A stretch of DNA of 64,000 nt, taken from contig JAFDYU010000017.1 in assembly GCA_018267285.1 (NCBI GenBank), positions 1 through 64,000 on the forward strand, read 5' to 3'. The notes under the pieces are model-generated. The model was not told where the DNA came from, did no database searches, and saw nothing but the letters and a program-made list of their open reading frames with translations. The translations under genes and the position numbers were made by a program. This stretch comes from Bacteroidota bacterium (GTDB lineage: Bacteria > Bacteroidota > Bacteroidia > Cytophagales > Cyclobacteriaceae). Positions 16,345 to 25,240 of the stretch are shown one piece after another. Position 1 is the stretch's first letter; every line of letters starts with the position of its first letter.

Positions 16345-17281
16345 AATTATTTCAGTACTGGCAATTGTATTCCTGGCCTCAGGCTGCCGCGAAAAAGATA
16401 AAGCCGGCAAAGAGCTTGATACGCCTACCACCGGTGAAATTACCATTGCCGTTGATGAGTCGTTGAAACCTCTTTTTCAAGCTGAAGTAGAAGCCTTTGA
16501 AGGGCTCTATCAGTATGCACACATCAAAACTAAATTTACGTCAGAAGCTAAAGCTATTAAAGATTTATTAAAAGACAGTGTGCGGTTGGCCGTGGTTACC
16601 CGCAAACTCTATCCACAAGAAAAACAGCAACTCGACTCCTTGAAGATTAACGGAGCACAAATCCTGGTTGCCAAAGAAGGCATTGCACTTATCGCAAACA
16701 AAGAAAATCCCGACAGTTTGATCACGTGGAAACAAGTGACCTCAATACTTCAAGGCGAAACCAGTCAATGGAAGCAACTCTATCCCGCTTCAACGTTGGG
16801 CGACATTCAAGTGGTGTTCGATAATCCTCAATCGGGAATTATCCGTTATTTAACCGACACCTTACAATTGCAAAAACTTCCTTCTTATTGCTTCGCGGCT
16901 TCCACCAATGAAGAAGTTTTTGCCCATGTATCGAAAACAAAAAATGCCATCGGGCTTATCGGACTCAGTTGGATCAGCGACAACGATGACCCATCGGCCA
17001 ATCGATTTTTAAAAAGTATTAAAGTGATGGGCATAGCAACGGATGATGATTATGTCAAACCGTACAAAGCCTACATCATGATGAAAAAATATCCGCTTTC
17101 ACGCAATGTTTTTATCCTTAGTCGTGAGGCGCGAACCGGCTTGGGTAGTGGATTTCTGGCTTTTGTAGCTAGCGACAAAGGGCAACGAATAGTTTTGAAA
17201 GCAGGACTCGTACCTGCCACTGCACCTGTGCGTTTGGTAGAAATTAATCGTGCACCACTGCAAAAAATTGTATCTGAATAG
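16337..17281 (+). CDS. PstS-like phosphate-type substrate-binding lipoprotein
   Basis: The 314-residue product has a lipoprotein signal with lipobox LASGC (Cys17), then a type II periplasmic-binding fold: 'GEITIAVDESLKPLFQAEVEAF', 'VTSILQGE' and 'SGIIRYLTDTL'. Members bind phosphate or act as PstS-like sensors. No pstABC permease genes are adjacent; instead it belongs to the Ton cluster. The ORF can be extended to 16283, but the start at 16337 gives a proper signal peptide. A role coupling substrate capture to the Ton system is inferred from conserved context. Confidence 0.8.
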   Translation: MNKIISVLAIVFLASGCREKDKAGKELDTPTTGEITIAVDESLKPLFQAEVEAFEGLYQYAHIKTKFTSEAKAIKDLLKDSVRLAVVTRKLYPQEKQQLDSLKINGAQILVAKEGIALIANKENPDSLITWKQVTSILQGETSQWKQLYPASTLGDIQVVFDNPQSGIIRYLTDTLQLQKLPSYCFAASTNEEVFAHVSKTKNAIGLIGLSWISDNDDPSANRFLKSIKVMGIATDDDYVKPYKAYIMMKKYPLSRNVFILSREARTGLGSGFLAFVASDKGQRIVLKAGLVPATAPVRLVEINRAPLQKIVSE

Positions 17282-17409
17282 TAAAATGGCACGGTTTTTC
17301 CTTTGATTTCATCACGCCCGTGGGGCTACATTAATAAAATGCTTTGGAAAAAAGGGCTTAGGATGTTTTCTTTACGCCCCTATTGTATAGTTTATTAATT
17401 AATTGACCA

Positions 17410-19062
17410 ATGAAAAGAGTAATTGTATTGATGCAGCAGTTGTGTAAAGTGGGAATTGCAACTGCATTCTGCTTAACGTTTACGATCGTTGTTGCTCAGG
17501 ATGCTGAATTAAAAACAGCTCACCAACAGATCAACAAGGATAAGAAAAAACTGGCGGTTGAAACGTTAAAAAAAGCGGTGAGCACCTACCCGGATGCCGC
17601 AAACCTGTATTACTATCTTGGAAAAGCTCAGTTGCTCAATGGCGATCGGGCCGGAGCCAAAGCTTCCTTTGATAAAGGGGTTGCCATCGACCACAAAGTG
17701 GCCCTTAATTTTGTGGGCCAGGGATATATTTTACTTCTCGAAAAAAATGTTGCCGGTGCAAAAGAAAAATTTGATGAGGCCATCCACCTGGGCAAGAAAG
17801 ATGTAACCACTCTTAATGCCATTGCCGAAGCCTATCTCTCCGACAAAGCGTATCAAAAAGATGCCATGGCTCTGCTTCAGCGTTCCAAATCATTAAAGCC
17901 TGAAAATGCGGAAACTCAAATTTTGCTGGGCGATGCTTTTCTCCTCGAAAACAACGGAGGCTCGTGTGCCAGTGCCTATGAAAACGCGTGCTACATGGAT
18001 CCTTCTAATCCTATCCCCTGGTATAAACTGGGCGAGCTATTTATGCGCTCGAAAAATGTTCCGGTAGTAGAAGAAAAACTTCTGAAAACAATTTCCATCG
18101 AACCGGACTACGCGCTGGCACACCGCGAACTGGGCGAAATGTATTATCTGAAAAAGGATGGAGCCAATGCCGTTAAACACTACAAAAAATATCTAGACCT
18201 AACAGACAGCCCCGCAAAGGATGACCGTTTTAAGTTGGCCTTCTTCTACTTTATGGCTAAAGAATATGATAATGCCAATAAGGAATTTGAGTCACTAAGA
18301 AAAAAACCGGATGTGTCTTCAACAACCCTGAAATTTGCAGCACAATCTCAACTTAAATCAGGCAATCTTGCGGAAAGTGAAAAGATTTTTGAAGAATACC
18401 TGAAACATCCGGACACTAAGGTTGATGCCGATGACTACGCCAACCTGGGCGAACTGCGCCAACAACAGGGCAAAGACTCGCTCGCAGCCGTTGCTTATGA
18501 AAAAAGTATTTCCTTAGACCGAAGTCAGAACGAAATACTCCAGCTTTTGATCAAGCATTATTTTGAACAAAAAAATTACAATAACGCTGAACGGGTTTGC
18601 CGTATTTCAATTAAAGAACGCAAAACACCCTCTACCAACGATTATTTTAATCTGGGTCGTTCCCTGATAGCCCAGAAAAAATACAACCAAGCCGACAGTG
18701 CTTTTGCCAAAGTTATTGAGCTTCAGCCCAAGATCACCCTTGGCTACCTATGGGCTGCCCGGGCAAAAACAGCCCAAGACGGAGATCTGAGGGAAGACCC
18801 CAACGCGAAGATGGAGTGGCTTGCCAAACCCTATTATGAAGAACTGATCAAGGTGGGTGAACCCAACAAAGACAAGTACAAAAGCGATCTGATCACCGCC
18901 TATCAATACATGGCAGGGTATCACCTGTTCAAGCAAGAAAACCAACAAGGCAAGGAATTCTTGAATAAGATTTTAGAGTTGGATCCGGAAAATGCCGATG
19001 CTAAGCAGGCACTTAAAGAAATCAATACGCCTCCTCAATCGCAAAAGCCAAGAAGGAAATAA
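17410..19062 (+). CDS. Secreted tetratricopeptide repeat protein of the Ton cluster
   Basis: The 550-residue product has a long signal peptide (cleavage near residue 30, IVVAQ) and then TPR units almost to the C-terminus ('AANLYYYLGKAQLLNGDRAG', 'AHRELGEMYYLKKDGANAV', 'NDYFNLGRSLIAQKKYNQA'). It ends with a Lys/Arg-rich tail (SQKPRRK). It is likely periplasmic and a scaffold for protein contacts. It follows the PstS-like gene with a 128-base gap, an arrangement often seen with this Ton gene set. Upstream, TTG and TTTCTTTA spaced by 20 bases may serve as a weak promoter. A strong terminator follows. Confidence 0.85.
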   Translation: MKRVIVLMQQLCKVGIATAFCLTFTIVVAQDAELKTAHQQINKDKKKLAVETLKKAVSTYPDAANLYYYLGKAQLLNGDRAGAKASFDKGVAIDHKVALNFVGQGYILLLEKNVAGAKEKFDEAIHLGKKDVTTLNAIAEAYLSDKAYQKDAMALLQRSKSLKPENAETQILLGDAFLLENNGGSCASAYENACYMDPSNPIPWYKLGELFMRSKNVPVVEEKLLKTISIEPDYALAHRELGEMYYLKKDGANAVKHYKKYLDLTDSPAKDDRFKLAFFYFMAKEYDNANKEFESLRKKPDVSSTTLKFAAQSQLKSGNLAESEKIFEEYLKHPDTKVDADDYANLGELRQQQGKDSLAAVAYEKSISLDRSQNEILQLLIKHYFEQKNYNNAERVCRISIKERKTPSTNDYFNLGRSLIAQKKYNQADSAFAKVIELQPKITLGYLWAARAKTAQDGDLREDPNAKMEWLAKPYYEELIKVGEPNKDKYKSDLITAYQYMAGYHLFKQENQQGKEFLNKILELDPENADAKQALKEINTPPQSQKPRRK

Positions 19063-19079
19063 GGCTACACTAGCAAAAT

Positions 19080-19127
19080 CAAGGGCGGGGAAAGTCCAAA
19101 TATATGTGGCACATTTCCCCGCCCTTG
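19080..19127 (+). terminator. Strong hairpin terminator between the two Ton modules
   Basis: A 14-bp perfect inverted repeat (19080-19093 paired with 19114-19127, core AAGGGCGGGGAAA) encloses a 20-base loop and is followed by CTATTTTT. It lies 17 bases after the TPR gene stop, separating it from the next exbB. Confidence 0.75.
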
Positions 19128-19210
19128 CTATTTTTACGGGAAGATGCCCGGTAAGCAATGAGGTCATTATTTTTTCGTTTATTGTAAAAATAATCCAAAC
19201 CAAAGATTCA

Positions 19211-19861
19211 ATGCTTTTACAAATTTCTGCCCCACCCCAAGATGAACTAACCTTCATAGAATTGATCATGAAGGGGGGTATTGTGATGATCCCCATCTTA
19301 GCCCTCTCGGTAGCCGCGATCTATGTTGCGGTTGAGCGTTATCTGTATTTGCGATCAACCTTAAGCAGAGACAATAATTTTATTGCCAAAATAACTCGCT
19401 CGCTCTCGGCCGGGAATATTGCCGAAGCCAAGCGTTATGTAGAAGATGAAAATTCTGCCACCGGTAAAATTATTTCTGCCGGACTTGATAGCATTGGCAG
19501 GCCCATGCGGGAAATTGAATCTTTAATGGAATCGGCCACCAATATTGAAGTGGCCATGATGGAGCGCAATACCGGCTACCTCGGCATCATTGCAGGCGTT
19601 GCCCCAATGCTTGGATTTATAGGTACCATTACCGGGATCATCCACATATTCTATAACATCTCGTTAGCCGATAACATAAACATCGGTATTATAGCCGGAG
19701 GCCTTTACGAAAAGATGATTACCAGCGGCACTGGTCTTGCCGTGGGCATTATAGCCTACATCGCCTACCACATGCTTCAGCTGCGTATTGGCCGATTTAC
19801 CTTGCAAATTCAGAAAGACGTTTTTGATTTCTTGCGCTCACTTCAAGGTCCATCCAAATGA
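19211..19861 (+). CDS. exbB: ExbB/TolQ family proton channel subunit, second module
   Basis: The 216-residue product has three hydrophobic segments: MKGGIVMIPILALSVAAIYV near 16-35, the 'GYLGIIAGVAPMLGFIGTI' segment near 119-137, and the 'GTGLAVGIIAYIAYHML' segment near 177-193. This is the classic three-helix ExbB/TolQ topology. The open frame runs upstream to 18992 through the terminator, so the ATG at 19211 is the logical start. Its stop overlaps the next exbD ATG by four bases. It is shorter and clearly different from the ExbB at 13304. It may serve a Tol-like or a separate Ton function. Confidence 0.92.
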   Translation: MLLQISAPPQDELTFIELIMKGGIVMIPILALSVAAIYVAVERYLYLRSTLSRDNNFIAKITRSLSAGNIAEAKRYVEDENSATGKIISAGLDSIGRPMREIESLMESATNIEVAMMERNTGYLGIIAGVAPMLGFIGTITGIIHIFYNISLADNINIGIIAGGLYEKMITSGTGLAVGIIAYIAYHMLQLRIGRFTLQIQKDVFDFLRSLQGPSK

Positions 19862-20253
19862 AAATCAAGCGATCTCATCATTTTGCTGCCGAGGTTGCAA
19901 CCTCATCCTTAAACGATATCATGTTTTTCCTGCTGCTGTTCTTTCTGATCATATCCACGGTAGCGAACCCCAATATCATTAAAGTTCTTTTGCCCAAAGC
20001 CAGCGAAACGCAATCGTTGAACAAAAAAACAATCACACTTACCGTTACAAAAACAAAAGATTTTTTTATCAACAACAAAGCTGTAGCTACCGGGCAATTA
20101 GAGCAAGAGCTTATCCTGGCTACGCGCGGCCTCGAACAACCCACGGTTGTATTGTACATTCCGCGTAATCTGGAAATTCAGGATTTGGTGGATGTACTAA
20201 GAATTGGCGTGAAGCATAAAATCAGAGTGGTGCTCGCAACCGAAAAAAAATAA
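19858..20253 (+). CDS. exbD: ExbD/TolR family protein, second module
   Basis: The 131-residue product is of standard ExbD length, with the transmembrane helix carrying Asp20 (SSLNDIMFFLLLFF) and a small periplasmic domain ending 'RIGVKHKIRVVLATE'. It is translationally coupled to the upstream exbB (ATGA). No second exbD or tonB follows; the next gene is convergent. The pair could borrow the TonB of the first module. Confidence 0.92.
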   Translation: MKIKRSHHFAAEVATSSLNDIMFFLLLFFLIISTVANPNIIKVLLPKASETQSLNKKTITLTVTKTKDFFINNKAVATGQLEQELILATRGLEQPTVVLYIPRNLEIQDLVDVLRIGVKHKIRVVLATEKK

Positions 20254-20262
20254 CCGATTAAG

Positions 20263-20979
20263 TTACTGCAGGTGATTTCTTTCGATGAAATCACGAAATA
20301 CCTTTCTGTACGAATCGCTGATGGGCAAAGCAGCCCCCCCGATGTGAACTTCGTTTTTTTGAATGGATTCAATTGCGTTTAGCGAAACAATAAAAGAATT
20401 ATGGATGCGGATGAACCGATCGGCAGGCAGCTGTTCTTCCAGCGATTTTAATCTTTGCAGGGAAATGATTTTCTGTTGTGGCGTATGTATGGTGACATAG
20501 TCTTTCAGACCTTCGATATACAGAATGTCGTCCCAATTTACTTTCACCATTTTAGTGCCGTCTTTTACAAAGATGAAAGGTTGTACTTGAGCGGTTGGTT
20601 TTTCCAACTGCGTTGGAACAGGTTGCAACCTCGAGCTTACTTTATCAACCGCTTGCAAAAAACGTTGGAAGGTTATGGGCTTGAGCAGATAATCGACCAC
20701 ATCGAGCTCGTAGCTTTCGAGCGCGTACTCAGAATAGGCTGTGGTGAGCACCACGAGCGGTTTTTTCTTCATGATTTTTAAAAGAGAAATGCCCGTTATT
20801 TCAGGCATTTGAATATCGAGAAAAAGCAACTCCACCGGGTTTGCTTTTAGCATTTCCATCGCAGCTACCGGATCCGGACTCACCGCCACCAAATTTAGCG
20901 AGGGCACTTTTAGCACATAGTCTTTCAGCAGGCTACGTGCCAAGGGTTCATCGTCAACAATCATGCACGAGATGCTCAC
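20263..20979 (-). CDS. LytTR family response regulator
   Basis: The 238-residue product has a receiver domain with the acidic pair near Asp9/Asp10, the phospho-acceptor Asp55 (LLFLDIQMPE) and a conserved Lys in the KPI motif (LLKPITFQRFL). A LytTR DNA-binding domain follows from about 130 to the end ('FIFVKDGTKMVKVNWDDILYI', 'FIRIHNSFIVSLNAIE'). LytTR regulators bind paired direct repeats. It overlaps the upstream sensor kinase gene by four bases, so they form a two-component pair. A direct repeat with suitable geometry lies in the divergent region upstream of the pair. Confidence 0.95.
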   Translation of the reverse strand: MSISCMIVDDEPLARSLLKDYVLKVPSLNLVAVSPDPVAAMEMLKANPVELLFLDIQMPEITGISLLKIMKKKPLVVLTTAYSEYALESYELDVVDYLLKPITFQRFLQAVDKVSSRLQPVPTQLEKPTAQVQPFIFVKDGTKMVKVNWDDILYIEGLKDYVTIHTPQQKIISLQRLKSLEEQLPADRFIRIHNSFIVSLNAIESIQKNEVHIGGAALPISDSYRKVFRDFIERNHLQ

Positions 20980-22007
20980 AGTGTTAATTTCAGTTGTACG
21001 AAATAACGGCCTTGTCCTTCTTCGGTCTCTAATGTATAGTGGCCGGCATAACTCAATTCCAACCTCCTTTTCAGATTTTGCAGACCTATACCAGATTTTT
21101 CTTTGTTATCGGTTAATGTGTCTTTCAGTTTAGAGTTCTCTACAGAATAGATGCATTCTCTCCCATTCAATTTAATATTAATCTTCACCCACGAATTAGC
21201 CGTGTTGGCGCTGATGCCGTGTTTAAACGCATTTTCAAGGAAAGTAATAAAAATAAGGGGAGTTATCAATTTATTTTCTGTTTCTCCCTCCACCACAAAA
21301 TCGATAGGCACTTCGTTGTTCAACCTCAGTCGTTCCAGGCTGATATAATTTTTCATGTACTCGATCTCCTTCGACAGCAGTACTTGCGGATAATTGGAAT
21401 CGTAGATCATATAGCGCATCATCTGCGAAAGCTTAGCTATCACTTCGGTGGTATTGGGCGAATTGCTGTACGCGAGGTAATACAGATTGTTCAGCGTATT
21501 AAACAGGAAGTGTGGATTGATCTGCGCCTTCAGAAATTTTAATTCCGTGGCGAGCTTATCGTTTTCCATCTGTTTCCGTTTGGCTTCCAGTTCGAACCAG
21601 CCTGTGGCAAACCGAAGCATCGCTACAAAAATGGTAATCAGTAGAGTATCAAATGCAAGTTGTACAATGTAGAATTGGCTGTAGAAGTAGCGCTCGTGAA
21701 TGTCGAAGGCCTCCATCACATTTCGTTGCAGATACACACGCCCGGTAATTAAAATGACAAAGGGTATAAAAAATTCGATTAAGTACCGCCATGCTTTTTG
21801 GTATTTTAAATAACGTGGAAGCAAAACGAAATAATTGAAATACGATACCAGCATAGCAAAGGAAACCTGAAGCAGAATAGAAAGGGTAAACCGGGTGAAG
21901 GTTGTTTCTCTTCTCAAACTGACTGCATATGCATAAAATGAGATATAAAAGCACCAAAACGAAAGGTGCAATAATAATACTCGATTGCGTTGGAAGAAAC
22001 TTGGCAT
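20976..22007 (-). CDS. LytS-type sensor histidine kinase
   Basis: The 343-residue membrane kinase has four hydrophobic segments in the first 135 residues, then a coiled linker and the His_kinase dimerisation motif QINPHFLFNTLNNLYYL (phospho-acceptor His166). A short HATPase domain follows ('ITPLIFITFLENAFKHGIS' N-box and 'GIGLQNLKRRLELSY' G-box). No extracellular sensing domain is visible, so sensing is probably by the membrane part. It is partnered with the LytTR regulator that overlaps its 3' end and divergent from the outer-membrane receptor gene. Confidence 0.93.
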   Translation of the reverse strand: MPSFFQRNRVLLLHLSFWCFYISFYAYAVSLRRETTFTRFTLSILLQVSFAMLVSYFNYFVLLPRYLKYQKAWRYLIEFFIPFVILITGRVYLQRNVMEAFDIHERYFYSQFYIVQLAFDTLLITIFVAMLRFATGWFELEAKRKQMENDKLATELKFLKAQINPHFLFNTLNNLYYLAYSNSPNTTEVIAKLSQMMRYMIYDSNYPQVLLSKEIEYMKNYISLERLRLNNEVPIDFVVEGETENKLITPLIFITFLENAFKHGISANTANSWVKINIKLNGRECIYSVENSKLKDTLTDNKEKSGIGLQNLKRRLELSYAGHYTLETEEGQGRYFVQLKLTL

Positions 22008-22132
22008 AACCTTATTACGAACTATTGTGGGCTAAGGTAATTGTTCTCAGCTCGATCGGGTATTTTTGGTCAGTCTTTTAGGCATCCAGCTTAAACTTAT
22101 CGATGAATCGGCACTTCTGTACGATAACCTCA

Positions 22133-22160
22133 GTTGTCGATAACAATATGGGGTTGTCGA
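22133..22160. promoter_or_regulatory. Candidate LytTR operator: paired direct repeat GTTGTCGA
   Basis: GTTGTCGA occurs at 22133-22140 and again at 22153-22160, separated by exactly 12 bases. LytTR proteins such as AgrA bind two roughly 9-bp direct repeats about 12 bases apart, so the geometry fits. It lies in the 247-base divergent region between the sensor kinase and the receptor gene. No other gene-like content was seen there. Confidence 0.45.
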
Positions 22161-22254
22161 GCAAGATATACCGTTTATCTAAAACCGAAAATATGGGGCA
22201 ACCAAAGTCATTGCTTTGTGGTTTAAATCCGTGTTAAAAAACCAAAAAACAAAG

Positions 22255-25179
22255 ATGAAGCCTATTTTGAGTGTACTTGCTATTTTAATCTTCTCCCTCG
22301 CAGCGGTTGCCCAGCCCATGACCGAACCAAGCAGCGGAAAGATAAAAGGAATTGTGGTTGATTCTACCAGCAACTCGGGTGTTGAATTTGCCACTGTGGC
22401 CTTACTGGATGCAACTTCTCGGCAGCCCGTTAACGGCAATGTTTGCGATGACAAGGGTAAATTTGAGATCGGCAAAATTGCAAATGGCAATTATGTGATC
22501 GCCATCAGTTTCATTGGATACAAAAACAAATTCATTCCCATCGAGATAACCGACAAAAACAATAATATTGATCTCGGAAATATTTTAGTATCTCCTTCGG
22601 TTACTATGCTGAAAGCTGTTCAAGTAGTTGGCCAAAAGCAATTAATTGAAGAGAAGGTGGATCGTTTGGTTTACAATGCCGAAAACGACAACACCGCCAA
22701 AGGTGGCGATGCAGCCGATGTGTTGCGCAGAGTGCCCTTGTTAACTGTTGACTTGGATGGTAATGTCTCACTTCGTGGCAGTCAGAACATCAAAGTGCTT
22801 ATCAACAACAAACCATCGACCGTTACCGCCAGCAGTATTTCGGACGCACTCAAACAAATTCCGGCCGACCAAATAAAAACTGTTGAGGTGATCACTTCGC
22901 CATCGGCTAAATACGATGCCGAAGGATCTGGCGGTATTATTAACATTATCACCAAGAAAAACAACCTCGAGGGCCTGAGTATGAATATCAACAGCAGTGC
23001 GGGTTTTCGTGGATCTAACCTCGGCCTGAGGGGCGGATACCGCAAAGGAAAATTTGGATTAACGTTGGGTGGCTTTGGCCGTGCACAGTACAACACACCC
23101 GGTTATTTTTCTAACGACCAGCGTACCAACCAAAGCAGCAATTCTTACTTCTTAAACGTTCAATCCGCAAACACACGTACCCAAAATATTTTTGCCAACT
23201 ACACCTTGGGGTTGGATTATGACATTGACGAAAATAATTCTTTAACAGGATCTGTGAGGTTTAGAGTGCGCGATGGTCACAATTTTCAGGATGGGCTAAC
23301 CACCCGCACCTACATGAATGACGCAGGCACTAACTTTACTGACTCTCTCACTGCAACAACAATTAAATATGTGGATCAGCTAAATACCTCAAACTCGGTA
23401 GACGCCAACCTTAATTACACTCATTTGTTCGAAAAGAAAAACCGTGAGTTCAGTATACTGACCCTGTATAGCCAGAACAATGGGAACAATAATTTTATTA
23501 ACCGATCGGTAAGCCCGACCGACAACTCAACCCTGAGTTTTCTCAAGAACGTAAACCCCACAAAAAACTCAGAGTTTACGATTCAGACCGATTACCAAAC
23601 ACCGATCCGCGACAATCAACTTTTTGAAGTAGGCGTGAAAAATATTATGCGACAAGCCACCAGCAATGCAACCTATCAACAAGCCGGTGCTGATGGTGTT
23701 TACTCGCCTTATTCAGGTTCGCTGTATCGAACCAATGCACTTGATTATTCTCAAAACATTTCGGCCGGATATTTATCGTATACCGTAACAACAGCCACTA
23801 AATACTCGCTCAAGGCCGGTGTTCGTTATGAAAATACAGTTATCTCGGCCACAAGTTCAGTTGGGCCGTTTTCAACAACCTACGGTGTTCTTGTGCCAAG
23901 CGTAAATCTTTCTAAAAGATTGAATAACGACAACATGGTGAAACTTTCGTACAACAGAAGGATACAGCGACCTTCAATCGGAAACCTAAACCCAAATACG
24001 GTGGCATCGAACCCATTAAGTATCTCATACGGTGATCCTAAACTTAATCCGGAGTACACCAACAATTACGAACTTGCGTACAGCGTGACGGTAAAGAGCA
24101 CATCACTTAATTTTTCAACTTTCATGCGCACCACAAATAACGCAATTACACAGGTGCGCGACAGGGTCTTAGATACAGTTCGCACAACCTATAAAAATAT
24201 CGGTATTCAAGATGCCTATGGGGGCAGCATATTCGCCAATGTTTCCATCTCAAATAAATTTTCACTGAGTGGTGGTTCCGATATGTACTATGCGGTACTC
24301 AAAAACCCAGCTACTTCTCCTACCGATGTTTATGCCGGAAGCAACAGCGGCTTTGTTTTCAACACAAGGCTATTTGGGAATTATACAATCGGCAGCGGTT
24401 GGGGTTTACAATTTTTTGGATTCTATAGAGGAAGACAGGTTAGCCTGCAAGGCTACCAAGGTGCGTTTAGAGTTTATAGCTTAAGTATTCAAAAAGAATT
24501 CAATGAAAAAAGAGGTAGCATTGGCCTGGGTGCAGAAAACTTTGCAACCCCTACTATGGTTGTAAAATCGACCAACAAATCCCCCATCTTAAACCAGCAA
24601 AGCAATAACACGTTCTATAACTTCAATTTTAAAGTGAACGTCAATTACCGTATCGGGAAACTAACGGTGAATCAACCTAAAGGAAGTGGTAAATCAATTA
24701 ATAATGATGACCTGAAAGATTTTGGCGGTAACGGAGATATGGGTGATGGTGGCGGTATGCAAGGCGGTGGCGGTATGCAAGGTGGTGGCAGCAGAGGACA
24801 AGGAGGCCAGCGTGGTGGTATGCCGCAAAGCCAACCCAATCAAAAAATGGTGGCAGCCGATCATACTCAACAGGTGAATGCAGACGGAACTTGGAACTAT
24901 ACGTTAGAGTCGCCACAGGGTGGCAGTGGCAAACTGATCATAAAGAAAGATGGTGAAACCTATACCGGGTCGATCATCAGCAGTAGGAACAACAAAGAAT
25001 TATCGCTCACTTCGGTGGTTGTGAAAGGTAACGAAATCACCATAACCTACGAACTTTCTTTTGGCGGAAATACGAATAGTGTTACGATCATCGGTACCAT
25101 CAAAGACGATGAACTCAATGGCAATATGACGGTGGCACAATTTGGGTCATTCCCAATCAGTGCGAAAAGGGCAAAATAA
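22255..25179 (+). CDS. TonB-receptor-like outer membrane beta-barrel protein with extra C-terminal domain
   Basis: This 974-residue protein has a signal peptide ending near residue 18 (LAAVAQ). A carboxypeptidase-regulatory-like beta domain follows at about 25-105 (GKIKGIVVDSTSNSGVEFA), then a TonB plug domain at about 125-235 ('DAADVLRRVPLLTVDLDG', 'SAKYDAEGSGGIINIITKK') and a long barrel to about 810 ending in VNYRIGKLTV. A Gly-rich linker at about 822-855 leads to a separate beta-rich domain of about 95 residues ('GSGKLIIKKDGETYTGSIIS', 'TIKDDELNGNM'). That tail is unusual, because barrels normally end at the last strand. The upstream in-frame start at 22216 is less likely than the ATG at 22255. 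It is probably controlled by the divergent LytTR system. The substrate is unknown. Confidence 0.88.
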   Translation: MKPILSVLAILIFSLAAVAQPMTEPSSGKIKGIVVDSTSNSGVEFATVALLDATSRQPVNGNVCDDKGKFEIGKIANGNYVIAISFIGYKNKFIPIEITDKNNNIDLGNILVSPSVTMLKAVQVVGQKQLIEEKVDRLVYNAENDNTAKGGDAADVLRRVPLLTVDLDGNVSLRGSQNIKVLINNKPSTVTASSISDALKQIPADQIKTVEVITSPSAKYDAEGSGGIINIITKKNNLEGLSMNINSSAGFRGSNLGLRGGYRKGKFGLTLGGFGRAQYNTPGYFSNDQRTNQSSNSYFLNVQSANTRTQNIFANYTLGLDYDIDENNSLTGSVRFRVRDGHNFQDGLTTRTYMNDAGTNFTDSLTATTIKYVDQLNTSNSVDANLNYTHLFEKKNREFSILTLYSQNNGNNNFINRSVSPTDNSTLSFLKNVNPTKNSEFTIQTDYQTPIRDNQLFEVGVKNIMRQATSNATYQQAGADGVYSPYSGSLYRTNALDYSQNISAGYLSYTVTTATKYSLKAGVRYENTVISATSSVGPFSTTYGVLVPSVNLSKRLNNDNMVKLSYNRRIQRPSIGNLNPNTVASNPLSISYGDPKLNPEYTNNYELAYSVTVKSTSLNFSTFMRTTNNAITQVRDRVLDTVRTTYKNIGIQDAYGGSIFANVSISNKFSLSGGSDMYYAVLKNPATSPTDVYAGSNSGFVFNTRLFGNYTIGSGWGLQFFGFYRGRQVSLQGYQGAFRVYSLSIQKEFNEKRGSIGLGAENFATPTMVVKSTNKSPILNQQSNNTFYNFNFKVNVNYRIGKLTVNQPKGSGKSINNDDLKDFGGNGDMGDGGGMQGGGGMQGGGSRGQGGQRGGMPQSQPNQKMVAADHTQQVNADGTWNYTLESPQGGSGKLIIKKDGETYTGSIISSRNNKELSLTSVVVKGNEITITYELSFGGNTNSVTIIGTIKDDELNGNMTVAQFGSFPISAKRAK

Positions 25180-25190
25180 AAATTAAAGCT

Positions 25191-25237
25191 GCGGGCGGAG
25201 GAGAACGGTGGGTTTGGGTCTCCGATGCTCGCGGTTT
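25191..25237 (+). terminator. Possible imperfect terminator after the receptor gene
   Basis: CTGCGGGCGGAG and CTCCGATGCTCGCGG can pair with a small bulge, followed by TTTTTG. It lies between convergent genes (receptor and hflX). The stem is imperfect, so confidence is moderate to low. Confidence 0.4.
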
Positions 25238-25240
25238 TTG

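Noticed and set aside
19063-19210. N-terminal extension of the second ExbB up to 18992
   Set aside because: It would translate through the TPR gene 3' end and a strong terminator hairpin. The ATG at 19211 gives the normal ExbB N-terminus.
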